A DNA stretch of 64,000 nt from Alphaproteobacteria bacterium (GCA_016124315.1 WGNW01000063.1:1-64000), one strand, 5' to 3'. Shown: positions 1-10,329, counted from the stretch's first letter. Notes: a model not told the origin generated them from the sequence alone. Translations and numbers: made by a program.

Positions 1-403
1 CCGCGCCCGCCATGTCCTGCAGCTCGCAATCGCCGTTGGCGGCGCAGGTCAGGCAGTCGAGCGGATGGTCGGAGATGTAGAGCTCCATCACGCCGCGGCG
101 CAGGTCGGCCAGCCGGTCCGTGTGGGTGTGCACCTTCATGCCGGGCACCACGGGCGTGGTGCAGGACGCCGGCGTGCCCTTGCGGCCATCGATCTCCACC
201 AGGCAAAGCCGGCACGAGCCGAACGCCTCCAGGCTGTCGGTGGCGCACAGCCTGGGAATCTGCACGCCGGCCTGCATGGCGGCGCGCATCACCGAGGTGC
301 CGTGGGGCACGGTGACCTCGGCGCCGTTGATCTCCAGGGTAACGGGGTGGCCGCCGTCGTCGCGGGCGGGCGTGCCGAAATCGGTTTCCTTGATCAGTCC
401 CAT
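1..403 (-). CDS. fdsA: NAD-dependent formate dehydrogenase alpha subunit, N-terminal part (runs off the window)
   Basis: This is the catalytic molybdenum subunit of soluble NAD-linked formate dehydrogenase, which oxidises formate to CO2. Only the first 134 residues are present. They form the NuoG-like ferredoxin domain: a [2Fe-2S] cluster set with C53, C64, C67 and C81, followed by DHPLDCLTC (about 112-120), which starts the next Fe-S binding segment. The ATG at 403 lies 4 nt after the fdsB stop, as expected for a translationally linked fdsG-fdsB-fdsA operon. The formate-site and bis-MGD domains lie outside the window, so integrity beyond residue 134 is unknown. A NuoG homologue is less likely because FdsB carries the extra N-terminal domain typical of Fds enzymes. 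Confidence 0.9.
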   Translation of the reverse strand, partial: MGLIKETDFGTPARDDGGHPVTLEINGAEVTVPHGTSVMRAAMQAGVQIPRLCATDSLEAFGSCRLCLVEIDGRKGTPASCTTPVVPGMKVHTHTDRLADLRRGVMELYISDHPLDCLTCAANGDCELQDMAGA

Positions 404-407
404 GGCG

Positions 408-1961
408 TCACTCGGCTGCGGCGGCGGGGCGCCGGAAATCCTCGGGGAAATGGCGCAGCGCGCTGCGCACCGGCGCCGGCGTCAGGCCGCCCATGGCGCA
501 CAGCGACGCGTCCGTCATCAGCGTGCACAGGTCGTCGAGCAACGCCAGGTTGCGCTGCGGCTGGACGCCGGCGGCGATGCGGTCCAGCACCTCGACGCCG
601 CGCACCGAACCGATGCGACAGGGCGTGCACTTGCCGCAGGATTCGTGGGCGCAGAATTCCATGGCGAAACGGGCCTGGCGCAGCATGTCGACGCTGTCGT
701 CGAAGACGACGATGCCGCCGTGGCCCAGCATGAAGCCGGCCTCGGCCAGGGCCTCGTAGTCGGCCGGCAGGTCCAGCATCGCCTCGGGGATGTAGCCGCC
801 CAGCGGACCACCCGCCTGCACCGCCCGCAGCAGCCGCCCGGAGGCGGTGCCGCCGCCGAAATCCTCCACCAGCTCGCGCAGGCTGACGCCGAACGCCTTT
901 TCCACCAGCCCGCCCCGGCGGATGTTGCCGGCAAGCTGGAAGGGCTGCGTGCCCCGCGACCGGCCCATGCCGAAATCCCGGTAGAACGCGCCGCCCCTCG
1001 CCAGGATGGTCGGGACCGCCGCCAGGGTGAGCACGTTGTTGATCACGGTCGGCCTGCCGAACAGGCCCTCGACGGCGGGCAGCGGCGGCTTGGGGCGGAT
1101 CATGCCGCGCCGGCCCTCCAGGCTCTCCAGCATCGCCGTCTCCTCGCCACAGATATAGGCGCCGGCGCCCTCGCGCACCTCCACGTCGAAGCCGAAGCCG
1201 CTGCCGCCGATATCCGGACCCAGCCACCCGGCCCCGCGCGCCCGGTCGATGGCGGCGCGCAGCATCCGTATCGCCGCCGGATATTCGGAGCGGACATAGA
1301 TGAAACCTCTGGAGGCGCCCACCGCCCGGCCGGCGATGGCCATGCCCTCCAGCAGCAGGAACGGATCGCCCTCCATCAGCATGCGGTCGGCGAAGGTGCC
1401 GCTGTCGCCCTCGTCGGCGTTGCAGCAGACATATTTGACGTCGCCGGTCGCGCCCTGCACCGCGCCCCACTTGACGGCGGCGGGAAAGCCGGCGCCGCCG
1501 CGGCCGCGCAGGCCGGACTCGGCCACCTCGTCGACGATCGCCTGCGGCGCCATGGCGAGCGCCCTCTCCAGCCCCGCGAAGCCGCCATGGATGCGGTAGT
1601 CGTCGATGGAGAGTGGGTCGACGATGCCGCAGCGGGCGAAGGTCAGCCGTTCCTGCCGGCGCAGATAGGGCAGGTCCTCCACCAGCCCCAGGCAACCCGC
1701 GCTGCCCGGGCTGAAAGCCTCGTCGAACAGCGACGCGACCGCGGCGCGGATGTCGCCGTCCGGCCTGAAGCCGATCCGGCCTTCGGCGGTCTCCACCTCC
1801 AGCATGGGTTCGAGGAAATAGAGGCCGCGGCTGCCGGTCCGCACGATGCGCGCCTCGATGCCTCGCGCGGCAGCTTCGGCCGCCAGCGCCTCGGCCAGCC
1901 GGTCCGCACCCACGGAGACGGAGGCGGAGTCGGCCGACACGTAGAAGATCATGCCGTTCAC
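408..1961 (-). CDS. fdsB: NAD-dependent formate dehydrogenase beta subunit (NuoF-like)
   Basis: This subunit passes electrons from formate oxidation to NAD+ through FMN and a [4Fe-4S] cluster. The 517-residue protein has an N-terminal thioredoxin-like [2Fe-2S]-type domain (about 1-90) that lacks the cysteine set. A NuoF core follows, with the FMN/NAD glycine-rich loop GRGGAGFP (153-160) and NADEGDSG (181-188). The C-terminal [4Fe-4S] ligands are C442, C445 and C448 in ESCGKCTPCRIGS, plus C488. Its length matches FdsB rather than the shorter NuoF of complex I. The ATG at 1961 overlaps the fdsG stop by 4 bp (ATGA), which supports this start and indicates coupled translation. Confidence 0.93.
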   Translation of the reverse strand: MNGMIFYVSADSASVSVGADRLAEALAAEAAARGIEARIVRTGSRGLYFLEPMLEVETAEGRIGFRPDGDIRAAVASLFDEAFSPGSAGCLGLVEDLPYLRRQERLTFARCGIVDPLSIDDYRIHGGFAGLERALAMAPQAIVDEVAESGLRGRGGAGFPAAVKWGAVQGATGDVKYVCCNADEGDSGTFADRMLMEGDPFLLLEGMAIAGRAVGASRGFIYVRSEYPAAIRMLRAAIDRARGAGWLGPDIGGSGFGFDVEVREGAGAYICGEETAMLESLEGRRGMIRPKPPLPAVEGLFGRPTVINNVLTLAAVPTILARGGAFYRDFGMGRSRGTQPFQLAGNIRRGGLVEKAFGVSLRELVEDFGGGTASGRLLRAVQAGGPLGGYIPEAMLDLPADYEALAEAGFMLGHGGIVVFDDSVDMLRQARFAMEFCAHESCGKCTPCRIGSVRGVEVLDRIAAGVQPQRNLALLDDLCTLMTDASLCAMGGLTPAPVRSALRHFPEDFRRPAAAAE

Positions 1962-2431
1962 GTGGCGTCTTCCAGGGCGGCCATCACCCGGTCTTCCGTG
2001 GCCCGCCCCTGCATCACGCCGTCGACGGTGACGGCCGGCGAGAGCGCGCAGTTGCCCAGGCAGTAGACCGGCTCCAGGCTCACGCCGTCCTCGCTGGTGC
2101 CTCCCAGCGCCACGCCCAGTCGGCCGGACAGCGCGTCGGTGAGGCTGCGCGCGCCCATGGCCTGACAGGCCTCGGCCTGGCAGACGCGGACCAGACGACG
2201 GCCCGCCGGCGCGCGGCGCAGGTCATGATAGAAGGTGAGAACGCCGTGGACGTCGGCCTGGCTCAGGCCCAGCGCCCGGGCGACCGGCGCCAGCGCCTCC
2301 TGGGGCACGTAGCCGAACGCGCGCTGGATGGCCTGGAGCACCATCAGGCAGCCGCCTTCCACGCCCTCATGCTCCGCCAGGATCCGCGCGACCCGCGCTT
2401 CGCTGTCCGACTGCGGCCGTGCGCCCGTCAT
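1958..2431 (-). CDS. fdsG: NAD-dependent formate dehydrogenase gamma subunit (NuoE-like)
   Basis: This is the small [2Fe-2S] subunit that forms the diaphorase module with FdsB. The 157-residue protein has a helical N-terminal part with FYHD near residue 67 and a thioredoxin-like C-terminal part. Cluster ligands are C84 and C89 (CQAEAC) and C124 and C128 (CLGNC), the NuoE spacing. It is the first gene of the fdsGBA cluster. The large Sel1-repeat gene lies 102 bp upstream on the same strand, so a dedicated promoter could sit in that gap, although no clear -35/-10 pair was picked out. Accessory fdsC/fdsD genes, if present, would lie beyond the left window edge. Confidence 0.92.
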   Translation of the reverse strand: MTGARPQSDSEARVARILAEHEGVEGGCLMVLQAIQRAFGYVPQEALAPVARALGLSQADVHGVLTFYHDLRRAPAGRRLVRVCQAEACQAMGARSLTDALSGRLGVALGGTSEDGVSLEPVYCLGNCALSPAVTVDGVMQGRATEDRVMAALEDAT

Positions 2432-2533
2432 GTCCTCTTCCCGATCAGAGTGGGCGGCCAGCCTAGCGCCGGACGAGCCGCCATCCCATAAGTCATTCTA
2501 CCATAACAGGCCGGCGCCCGATGGGCGGCCAAC

Positions 2534-5242
2534 TCACTCCTCATCGTCGCTGCCCTGCTGCGGCGCCCGCTGCTGCCAGCGGCGCCTGACGTCTGCAAGC
2601 TGGCCCGCGTCCAGATGCTGTTCCAGGGCGTGGACCAGTTCCTGGGCATCGCTGCGCATGGCGCCGGGCTTGAGGGCCTCGACCGCCAGGCCCAGCCAGT
2701 AGAGGGCCTCTTCCTCGTTGTCCGGCTGCCCGCCGGCGCGGGACGCCAGGATCGCGCCGACGCGGTACTGGGCGTCGGGATGGCCGGTCGCGGCGGCGCG
2801 GCGGAACCATTCCAGGGCGCGGTCCTCGTCGGCGTCGACGCCGTCGCCGCGCAGGTAGAGCATGCCGAGGGCGTACTGGGCCATGGAGCTGCCCTTGTCG
2901 GCCGCCTCCAGAAAGGCCTTGCGGGCCGCGTCCAGGTCGCGGTCCATCCCCCGCCCGTAATAGGCGGCCTCGCCATAGGCGACGAGCGCGCGGACGTTGC
3001 CGCCTGCCGCCGCCTGGTGCAAATAGTCGGCCGCCAGCTTGGGATCGGCCTTGACGTCGTCGCCGTCCGCATAGAGCTGGGAGAGGTACCATGCCGCCTC
3101 GCCGTCTCCCTGATCGGCCGCCGCCTTGAACAGGGCCACCGCGCGCGTCGGGTCCTTGGGACCGCCCAGGCCCAGATAGAGATATTTGCCCAGCCACAGC
3201 TCGGCGCTCTTCCAGCCCTGGTCGGCGGCCTTGCCGAACCAGTCGCGGGCCGCTGCGTCGTCCTGGGCGACCACCTCGCCCAGCTGATAGAATCGGCCGA
3301 TCCAGTACTGCGCCACCGGCACGCCGGCTTCGGCCGCCTTCCGGTAGCCGTCATAGGCCTGCTGCAGGTCGCGAGGGCCGCCGGTGCCGGTGAGGCGCAG
3401 GTAGGAGAGACTGGAAAGTGCTTCCATGTCGCCCTGCTCCGCCGCCGCCGCGAACCACCGCCGCGCCTCGCCCGCGTCGGGCGCGACCCCGGTTCCGAGG
3501 TAGTAGTCGGCCGCGACCTGCCGCTGCGCCGGCGCCAGTCCGCGGCCGGCGGCCCGGAGCAGCGCGGCGAAGGCCGCTTGCTTGTCCTGACGGCCATAGG
3601 CCGCGTCGTCGTACACCCTGGCCAGGATGTAGTCGGCTTCGGCGGAGCCCATGCCGGAGGCCGCCGAGAGATGCCCCATCGCCTCGCTCACCAGGCGGGA
3701 ACGCTCGGGCTCCGCAGCCTTGCGGGCCATGCGCAGGAACTCGCGGGCGTAGGAGACGCGCGCCTCGGCGTTGTCCACCGGGGCGGCCGCCGTGGCCGGC
3801 GAGGCGTTCGACGGATCGGCCGCATCGCCCGCCGCCAGCGCCGGATCGGTCGCGCCCGCGCCGTCCACGCCGGACAGGTAGTTGAGCGCCGATCGCGCCG
3901 AGTCCACGCCGCCCGCCGCCGCCTTGCGCAGCAATTCGCGGGCCTTGGCGTCGTCCTCGGACACACCCTCGCCCGATAGGTAAAGGCGGCCCAGCGCGTA
4001 TTCCGCATCGTGGTTGCCCTGCTCGGCCGCCTTGGACCAGTAGTCGGCGGCCTTGGCGGGATCGGCCGTCACGCCGTCACCGGTCAGGTACACCACCCCG
4101 GCATTGTACTGGCAATCGGCGACTCCCGCCTGGGCGCACTTCTCCAGCCAGGTGACGGCCTGCTTCATGTCGGGCGTGACGCCGATTCCCTCGCGGTAAT
4201 AGGTGAACAGCAGCAGCTGGCCGGCGGTGGCGCCGCCCTCGGCCGCCTCCTTGGCCAGCGAGAACGCCTTGGCATCGTCCTTCTCGACCCCCTCGCCGGC
4301 ACTGTAGGCGGCCGACAGCAGACCCTTGGCCTCGGGCGAGCCCTGGTCGGCGGCCCGCCGCAGCAGGTCGATGCCCCTGTCCAGATCCTTGTCGCCGCCC
4401 TTGCCGCCCACCAGCATCAGGCCCGCCATGTACTGGCCGTGCACGTTGCCGGCGTCGGCGGCCTTGAGAAAAAGCCCGCGGGCGGCCGTCTCGTCGCGGT
4501 CCACGCCCTTGCCCTCCAGGTAGAGCTGTGCGAGCGAAAGCATGCAGGCTTGCGAGCCCTCGTCGACCGCCTGCTTGAACTGGTCGACCATCCGCGCCAG
4601 TGCGTCCGGGCTCTTGTCGTCGTCGTAGTCCATCTGGGCGAGCACGCACAGGCCGTCCGCCAGCCCGGCCTCGTGGGCGAGGCGGAAATAGGTGCGCGCA
4701 TTGTCCCGGTTGGCGGGCTCGCCCCAGCCGTTGTAGGCGTGCAACCCCAACTGGTAGAGCGCCGCCGGCACGCCGGCGTCGGCCGCCTTCTGGAGCCACA
4801 CCAGCGCCTGCTTCTGATCGGCCTTGGTTCCCATGCCCCGCTGATAGGCGCCGCCGAGGATAAGCTCGGCGGTGGGATTCTCCTGGGCGGCGGCCCGCTT
4901 GAGCCAGCGGAAGCCCGTCGCGTCGTCCCGCTCCGTGCCGGCGCCCCAGTAGTAGCGCAGGGCCAGCCGCCACTGGGCGTCCGCCTCGCCCTTCTCCGCC
5001 CGGTCCTCCAGTTCGGAGAACGTCCGGAGCTGCATCAGATAGTCCGCATCCACGCCCGGGCTGCCGAGGAAGTCGGACGGCTTGTCGGGCTCGGGCTCCA
5101 GGACCTGCTGGTCGACCGTCGGCATGTCGGGGATGAGCGCCGATGCCGGCGCGGCGCAGGCCAGCACGGCCATGGCCGCGAGTCCGGCCGTCGCCGCGCG
5201 ATGCCGAAGCGGCAGGCAGGCAATTGGATGGAAGCGCTTCAT
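2534..5242 (-). CDS. Secreted Sel1-like repeat (TPR-type) protein, about 902 aa
   Basis: This is a scaffold protein built almost entirely of Sel1-like repeats. Units of about 36 residues recur from residue 75 to the C-terminus with the pattern A..LG..Y..G.GV..D...A..W...AA..G, and there are probably about 20 of them. The start at 5242 (MKRFHP) is chosen over an upstream in-frame ATG because it gives a signal peptide: basic start, hydrophobic stretch of about 20 residues, then ACAAPASA. A proline/acidic linker follows. No catalytic domain is visible. Proteins of this type usually mediate protein-protein contacts in the periplasm or envelope; a specific partner cannot be named. It is divergent from the sensor kinase gene across a 122-bp gap. 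Confidence 0.85.
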   Translation of the reverse strand: MKRFHPIACLPLRHRAATAGLAAMAVLACAAPASALIPDMPTVDQQVLEPEPDKPSDFLGSPGVDADYLMQLRTFSELEDRAEKGEADAQWRLALRYYWGAGTERDDATGFRWLKRAAAQENPTAELILGGAYQRGMGTKADQKQALVWLQKAADAGVPAALYQLGLHAYNGWGEPANRDNARTYFRLAHEAGLADGLCVLAQMDYDDDKSPDALARMVDQFKQAVDEGSQACMLSLAQLYLEGKGVDRDETAARGLFLKAADAGNVHGQYMAGLMLVGGKGGDKDLDRGIDLLRRAADQGSPEAKGLLSAAYSAGEGVEKDDAKAFSLAKEAAEGGATAGQLLLFTYYREGIGVTPDMKQAVTWLEKCAQAGVADCQYNAGVVYLTGDGVTADPAKAADYWSKAAEQGNHDAEYALGRLYLSGEGVSEDDAKARELLRKAAAGGVDSARSALNYLSGVDGAGATDPALAAGDAADPSNASPATAAAPVDNAEARVSYAREFLRMARKAAEPERSRLVSEAMGHLSAASGMGSAEADYILARVYDDAAYGRQDKQAAFAALLRAAGRGLAPAQRQVAADYYLGTGVAPDAGEARRWFAAAAEQGDMEALSSLSYLRLTGTGGPRDLQQAYDGYRKAAEAGVPVAQYWIGRFYQLGEVVAQDDAAARDWFGKAADQGWKSAELWLGKYLYLGLGGPKDPTRAVALFKAAADQGDGEAAWYLSQLYADGDDVKADPKLAADYLHQAAAGGNVRALVAYGEAAYYGRGMDRDLDAARKAFLEAADKGSSMAQYALGMLYLRGDGVDADEDRALEWFRRAAATGHPDAQYRVGAILASRAGGQPDNEEEALYWLGLAVEALKPGAMRSDAQELVHALEQHLDAGQLADVRRRWQQRAPQQGSDDEE

Positions 5243-5364
5243 GGCGGCATGATACTGCCGCCCGGGCGGCATCTCCAGAGCGCAGCCCCGGCGTTCGGCG
5301 CCACAAACCAGGGTTCGTCGGCCGCAGGCGTTGGGTGTAGGATGTTTCGCGAGCGTAGCGGCTC

Positions 5365-8300
5365 GTGGCCGACGCGCGGGGCTGGCAATGGGGGTTTTTC
5401 TTGAGGCGGCATCCAACGACGTCGGTGCGGCTCCTGATCGTACTTGTCGCGGCGATCTCCCTCGGCCTGCTCGCCACCCACGTGATCCAGATGCGCATCG
5501 ATCGCGAGCATGAAACCGTCCACGAGCACCAGGATCTCCAGAACATCACCGTCGCCCTCGCGTCGCTGACCATGCAGACCCTGGGAAGCGTCGACGAGAC
5601 GCTGGTTCGCCTGGGTGGCGAGGTCGATCTGCGCGGATCGCCGGCGGCGCTTCACGACAAGCTGCGAGCGTCGCGGGAAGCGTCGGCAGCCGTCCGCGAG
5701 TACTACATTACCGATGCCGACGGCCGCCTGCTCGCCTCCTCGGACAGTGTGTCGCCGGCGGCGATCGACATGTCCACCGAACCGCCCTTCATGGATCCGA
5801 CCGAAGGCACGCAGGCATCGCTGCGCATCAGTCCGCCGCTGAAGGGCCACGTCGGGCGCGCCGCAGACCGGACGGTGATCCGGCTGGCGCGGCGCTGGAC
5901 CGGCGACGACGGCAAGCCGCAGGGATGGTCGGTGGCGACGGTGGACGTGGACTATTTCCGCGAGATGTTCGACCGGTTCACATTGATGCCCCGCACCGCC
6001 GTGGCCCTGTTCCGGGAAGACGGCGTGCTGCTGGCCACCACGGCGGCGGAAACCACCGGCGCCATCGGGCCGGCGCAGCGCGAGGCGATGTTCCGCAAGC
6101 AGCTGCTCCACGCCACCACGGCGGGAACGTTCTGGAGCGGCGATTCCGGCGAAGAACGCAGCATGGTCGTCTACACCCGCGTGCCGGGCCTGCCGCTGGT
6201 GCTCGTCGCCCAGATGCCGGAAAGCGAAATCTATGCGGACTGGCGCGAGCGCGCGATCACCGCCTCGGCCATCGACCTCGTCCTCGTGGCGTGCATCATC
6301 GCCGCCACCATGCTGGTGGTGCGCATCATGCAGCTGCGCCAGCGCCAGGAAAGCGAAACCACCCGCCGGCTCAACCGTCTCGCCGCGGCCTCAATCGACA
6401 TTTCCCGCGAGCGGATCTCGGACCGGGTGCTCAGCCGCGCCGCCGAGATCGCCCGCGACCTGGTGCCGAGCCACCAGAGCGTCGTCAGCCTGACCGTGAG
6501 CGCCGACTTTGCGCAGGCCGTGCACACCGTGTCGCTCTCGGACAAGTACGCGCGCTGGCGCGACTACGACGAAATGGCTGACGGCTCCGGTATCTATCGT
6601 CTGGTCTGCAAGGAGAACCGGCCCTACCGGATGACCCAGCAGGCGCTGGAACGACACCCGGCCTGGAAGCACTTCGGCGACGCGCGGGACCGGCATCCGC
6701 CGATGCGGGGCTGGCTTGCCGTGCCGCTCGCGGCGCAGGACGGCAACAACCTCGGCCTGATCCAGCTCTCCGACCGCATGGAAGGCGAGTACACGGAGCA
6801 GGACGAGGCGGTGATCGTGCAGCTGGCGCAACTGGTGTCCGCGGCGGTGGAGATCGTCCAGCTCCTCGAGTCCCGGACCGAGGCGCTGAGAACGGCGGAG
6901 GCGGCCCGCGATGAAATCGCCCGCATCTTCTCCGCCATGTCCGACGGACTGTTCCACCTGGATCCGGCCTGGCGGTTCACCCGCGTCAACCGCGCCGCCG
7001 AGGAGATGCTGGACGCCGCCGAAGCCGATCTGGTCGGCCGCCCACTCTGGGACGTCTATCCCCAGTTGCGCGACACCCGGGTCTGGACGGAGTTCCACCG
7101 CGCGGCGGATACGGGGAGGCCGGCCACCTTCGAGAACCACTTCAAGCCGGTCGACCGCCACTTCCTGATCCGGCTGTTCCCCGGCGACGACGGCCTCGCC
7201 GTCTACGTCTCCGACGTCACCGAGCAGCGCCGCATCGAGCAGCAGCTGCAGCAGGCGCAGAAGATGGAGGCGGTGGGACAGCTCACCGGCGGCATCGCCC
7301 ACGATTTCAACAACCTGCTGACGGTCATCATGGGCAACACGGACATGCTGCTCGAGCTGGCCGAGTCCGATCCCCGCTACCGCACCATCGCCGAGATGAT
7401 CCAGGAGGCGGCGAGCCGCGGGGCGGACCTCACCCACCGTCTGCTGGCGTTCTCCCGCCGCCAGCCGCTGGAGCCGAGGGTGGTCGACGCGAACCAGCTG
7501 GTGACGAACCTGGAGGGCCTGCTGCGCCGCACCCTGCGCGAGAACATCGACCTCGAACTGGTGCGCGCTGCGGGACTCTGGAAGGCGCTGGTCGACCGCT
7601 CCCAGCTGGAAAGCGCGGTCATCAACCTCGCCATCAACGCCCGCGACGCCATGCCCGACGGCGGCAAGCTCACCATCGAGACGGCCAACGCCCGGCTCGA
7701 CGACGCCTACGCCGCCGCCCATGACGAGGTGCGCCCCGGCCAGTACGTGATGATTGCTCTGTCCGACACCGGCGAGGGCATGGACGAGGAGACGCTGGAG
7801 CGGGCGTTCGATCCCTTCTTCACCACCAAGCCCGTCGGCAAGGGCAGCGGTCTGGGCCTCAGCATGGTCTACGGCTTCGTCAAGCAGTCCGGCGGCCATG
7901 TGAAGCTGTACAGCGAGCCCGGTCTCGGCACGACAGTGAAGCTCTACCTGCCGCGCGCCGGCGATCGCAGCGCGCCCGCCGACGCGAGACCTCCGGACTT
8001 CGCCGCGCTGCCCCGCGGCAGCGAGCGCATCGCCGTGGTGGAGGACGAGGAACTGGTGCGCAGGTTCACCAGCGCCAACCTCACCGATCTGGGATATCAG
8101 GTGTCGTCCCACGCCACCGGCCCGGACCTGCTCCAGGCGATGGACGAGGGGCTGGAGTTCGACCTGCTGTTCACGGACGTGGTGCTCCCCGGCGGACTGA
8201 ACGGCCGGGACATCGCCGAGGCGGTCGCCCAGCGACTACCCCGGGTCAAGATCCTCTATTCGTCGGGTTACACGGACAACGCCATCGTCCACCACGGGCG

Positions 8301-8394
8301 GTTGGACGATGGCGTGCATCTCCTCAACAAGCCCTTCAGGAAGGCCGAACTGGCCCAGAAGGTCCGTGCCGTTCTGGACGACGGCGACGGGTGA
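5365..8394 (+). CDS. Membrane hybrid sensor histidine kinase (dCACHE-GAF-PAS-HisKA-HATPase-REC)
   Basis: This is a two-component sensor of an unknown extracytoplasmic ligand. Order of parts in the 1009 residues: TM1 (about 20-38), a periplasmic dCACHE/PDC-like sensor region (about 45-295), TM2 (about 302-322), a GAF-like domain (about 345-500), a PAS domain (about 515-625), HisKA with the phosphoacceptor H646 in GGIAHDFNN, and HATPase_c with [19 protein letters not shown] and [11 protein letters not shown]-terminal receiver follows with phospho-acceptor D938 in FTDVVLPGG and the KPF lysine. The HDFNN signature and C-terminal REC place it among HWE-independent hybrid kinases common in alphaproteobacteria. 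The start codon is uncertain: GTG at 5365 or TTG at 5401, and both precede TM1. No cognate regulator is adjacent. Confidence 0.9.
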   Translation: MADARGWQWGFFLRRHPTTSVRLLIVLVAAISLGLLATHVIQMRIDREHETVHEHQDLQNITVALASLTMQTLGSVDETLVRLGGEVDLRGSPAALHDKLRASREASAAVREYYITDADGRLLASSDSVSPAAIDMSTEPPFMDPTEGTQASLRISPPLKGHVGRAADRTVIRLARRWTGDDGKPQGWSVATVDVDYFREMFDRFTLMPRTAVALFREDGVLLATTAAETTGAIGPAQREAMFRKQLLHATTAGTFWSGDSGEERSMVVYTRVPGLPLVLVAQMPESEIYADWRERAITASAIDLVLVACIIAATMLVVRIMQLRQRQESETTRRLNRLAAASIDISRERISDRVLSRAAEIARDLVPSHQSVVSLTVSADFAQAVHTVSLSDKYARWRDYDEMADGSGIYRLVCKENRPYRMTQQALERHPAWKHFGDARDRHPPMRGWLAVPLAAQDGNNLGLIQLSDRMEGEYTEQDEAVIVQLAQLVSAAVEIVQLLESRTEALRTAEAARDEIARIFSAMSDGLFHLDPAWRFTRVNRAAEEMLDAAEADLVGRPLWDVYPQLRDTRVWTEFHRAADTGRPATFENHFKPVDRHFLIRLFPGDDGLAVYVSDVTEQRRIEQQLQQAQKMEAVGQLTGGIAHDFNNLLTVIMGNTDMLLELAESDPRYRTIAEMIQEAASRGADLTHRLLAFSRRQPLEPRVVDANQLVTNLEGLLRRTLRENIDLELVRAAGLWKALVDRSQLESAVINLAINARDAMPDGGKLTIETANARLDDAYAAAHDEVRPGQYVMIALSDTGEGMDEETLERAFDPFFTTKPVGKGSGLGLSMVYGFVKQSGGHVKLYSEPGLGTTVKLYLPRAGDRSAPADARPPDFAALPRGSERIAVVEDEELVRRFTSANLTDLGYQVSSHATGPDLLQAMDEGLEFDLLFTDVVLPGGLNGRDIAEAVAQRLPRVKILYSSGYTDNAIVHHGRLDDGVHLLNKPFRKAELAQKVRAVLDDGDG

Positions 8395-8417
8395 GAAGCG
8401 GCACGAGGCCGCTCCCG

Positions 8418-8756
8418 TCAGTCGTGGTCGTGCCAGCGGCCGTCGTGATCGCGCCAGCCGTTACGATCATGATCGCGATCACGGCGGTCATGGTGATCGT
8501 GGCGGTCGCCGCGATGATGATCCCGGCCCCGGTCCCAGTCGCGATGATGCTCGCGGTGGCCGCGGTAGCCATTGTCGTAGTAGTACCCGCCACCGTAATA
8601 GCCGTCATAGTAGCCGCCGTCGCCATAGTACGCGGCACCGCCGTAGTAGCCGTCGCTGGCGCATGCGCCGAGGGCCAGCGCGCCGAGCGCGGTAGCGCCG
8701 ATGGCGGCGCGGACGAGCCACGACCGGGTAGTCTGGGTGTGCAATGTGCGTCTCAT
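8418..8756 (-). CDS. Small lipoprotein, Gly/Tyr-rich then His/Asp/Arg-rich
   Basis: A 112-residue protein. The N-terminus has basic residues, a hydrophobic core and a lipobox ending LALGAC, so C32 is the predicted lipidated cysteine. The mature part has two halves: a Tyr/Gly stretch (about 36-63, repeated YYGG/YYDG units) and a tail (about 65-112) made almost only of H, D, R, G and W, with repeated HDH/DHH clusters. A good Shine-Dalgarno (AAAGGAG) precedes the ATG. The composition suggests a disordered outer-membrane-associated, possibly metal-binding protein, but the function is unknown. It converges on the sensor kinase gene, with a 23-bp gap between the stops. Confidence 0.7.
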   Translation of the reverse strand: MRRTLHTQTTRSWLVRAAIGATALGALALGACASDGYYGGAAYYGDGGYYDGYYGGGYYYDNGYRGHREHHRDWDRGRDHHRGDRHDHHDRRDRDHDRNGWRDHDGRWHDHD

Positions 8757-9069
8757 CTCAGGCTCCTTTCTGGAGTCTCCAAGGCAATAGCCGTCTGTTT
8801 CCAGTAGAACGGCGACTCTGCCGCAAGGGTTCCGGCGAAAATGTCCGTGATCAGGAGATTCAAGCGTTACAGATGGACGCCGCAGATGGTCCCCGATTCG
8901 GCCCCAATTCGCCTTCTAGTCTCGGCTACAATACCGGACAGGCCTGAACTTCCGGTGAATACACCTCGAATACTGGCTTACCGCCAGGGGCCCGAAGATT
9001 GTCGTGCCGGGTGGAGAAGCCCGCCCAACTGCGTTAGGTCTTGGACACCGACATACCGAGGGAGATCAC
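8757..9069. other. Divergent intergenic region (313 bp)
   Basis: This lies between the lipoprotein (leftward) and the arylsulfotransferase-like gene (rightward), so it must hold both promoters. It is locally richer in A+T around 8840-8960 than the flanks. No convincing -35/-10 pair, repeat or small ORF with a ribosome binding site was found. Confidence 0.5.
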
Positions 9070-10329
9070 GTGCGCACCAGAACCGGACTCGTCCTTGCCG
9101 GCGCCGTCGCCCTGGCCGCCGTCACCGCCGCCCTGCTGCTGACCGGCCTGCCTTCCGGGTCGGGCGAACCCGACGTGGCCGAGCACCGCGAAACCATCGC
9201 CGATCCGCTGACCAGCGATCACTGGAGCCAGGCCCGCAACGGCGACCAGGGCGTCACCGTCTGGGACCCGCGGCACGCCCTGCGCGGATTCACCCTGTAT
9301 TCGACGGGCGACGGCGCCTCGGCCCACCTGGTGACCATGATCGGCCAGGAGGTCCAGCACTGGTCGCTGCCCTACAGCGCCGTCTGGAACCGGGAGACGG
9401 CTGCGGTGCAGGATCCCCAACCCGACGAACTGGTGTTCTTCCGCTGGGTCCATCTGTTCCCCGACGGCGACCTGCTGGCCAGCTACGCCGCAGCCGGGCA
9501 CACGCCTTCCGGCTATGGACTGGTGAAGATGGACAAGGACTCCCGCCCGATCTGGAGCTACCTGCAGCGGGTGGAAGGCGCGTTCGACGTGGGACCGGAC
9601 GGGCGCATCTACGCCGCCGTGCAGGATTTCGGCAAGAACGAGCGGGGACGGCGCATCCTGGACGACCTGCTCGTCGTGCTGTCGCCCGACGGCAAGGAGA
9701 TCTCCCGCCAGTCCATCGGCGCCGCCGTCCGACCGTCGTCGTTCCGCCAGTTGATCCTCGCCCCCGGGGGCGGGCCGCTGGACGTGGACAGCGTCGACGT
9801 GATCACCCCTGACACCGCGCCGCTCGTGCCCGGCGCAAAGCCCGGCGACGTGCTGCTGTCGTTCCCCCGGTCGGGTGCCGTCGCCGTGTTCGATCCCTCG
9901 AGCAACCACATTGTCTGGGCGGCACACGGCCCCTGGGCCGGCCAGCACGACGCCACACTGGTCGCCGGCGGCGGCATTCTCGCGTTCGACAACGGCGGCG
10001 GGACGCCGGATGCCAACGGCGCGCGGGTGATCGAGGCGTCGCCGCCCGCCATGGACGCGACGTGGCGCTACGCCGCCGCCTCCGGCCAGCCGCCGCTGGC
10101 GAGCGCGGCGCGCTCCGCCGCCAGGCGGCTGGCCAACGGCAACACCCTGATCACCGAGTCCGACGCCGGCCGAATCATTGAAGTGACCAAGGACGGCACC
10201 ATCGTGTGGGACTACATGAACCCCTTGCGCGGCGGCCCGGACGACGGCCGCATTCCGATCGTGACCGCCGGCCAGCGCATCCTGTCGAAGGACCTGGACC
10301 CGGCGTTCCGGGGCTCTAAACGACCATAG
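9070..10329 (+). CDS. Exported arylsulfotransferase (ASST)-family beta-propeller protein
   Basis: A 419-residue protein starting at GTG 9070, which places the basic/hydrophobic signal-anchor (about 3-30) at the N-terminus; the upstream in-frame ATG would bury it. The body is a repeated beta-propeller pattern: W.Y..., DVGPDGRIYAA, HDATLVAGGGILAFDNGG, RLANGNTLITES and GTIVWDY. These are hallmarks of the arylsulfotransferase (ASST) fold, where the ...HD.....G.....DNG segment carries conserved residues. Whether it transfers sulfate is unproven: many ASST-fold proteins have no known activity. Its 3' end overlaps the convergent LLM gene by 14 bp. Confidence 0.72.
   Translation: MRTRTGLVLAGAVALAAVTAALLLTGLPSGSGEPDVAEHRETIADPLTSDHWSQARNGDQGVTVWDPRHALRGFTLYSTGDGASAHLVTMIGQEVQHWSLPYSAVWNRETAAVQDPQPDELVFFRWVHLFPDGDLLASYAAAGHTPSGYGLVKMDKDSRPIWSYLQRVEGAFDVGPDGRIYAAVQDFGKNERGRRILDDLLVVLSPDGKEISRQSIGAAVRPSSFRQLILAPGGGPLDVDSVDVITPDTAPLVPGAKPGDVLLSFPRSGAVAVFDPSSNHIVWAAHGPWAGQHDATLVAGGGILAFDNGGGTPDANGARVIEASPPAMDATWRYAAASGQPPLASAARSAARRLANGNTLITESDAGRIIEVTKDGTIVWDYMNPLRGGPDDGRIPIVTAGQRILSKDLDPAFRGSKRP

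Noticed and set aside
2541-5404. Several long plus- and minus-strand frames inside the Sel1 gene
   Set aside because: High GC gives long open shadow frames. Their sequences are Arg/Gly/Ala-biased with no domain signal, while the 902-aa Sel1 frame shows clear repeats and a signal peptide.
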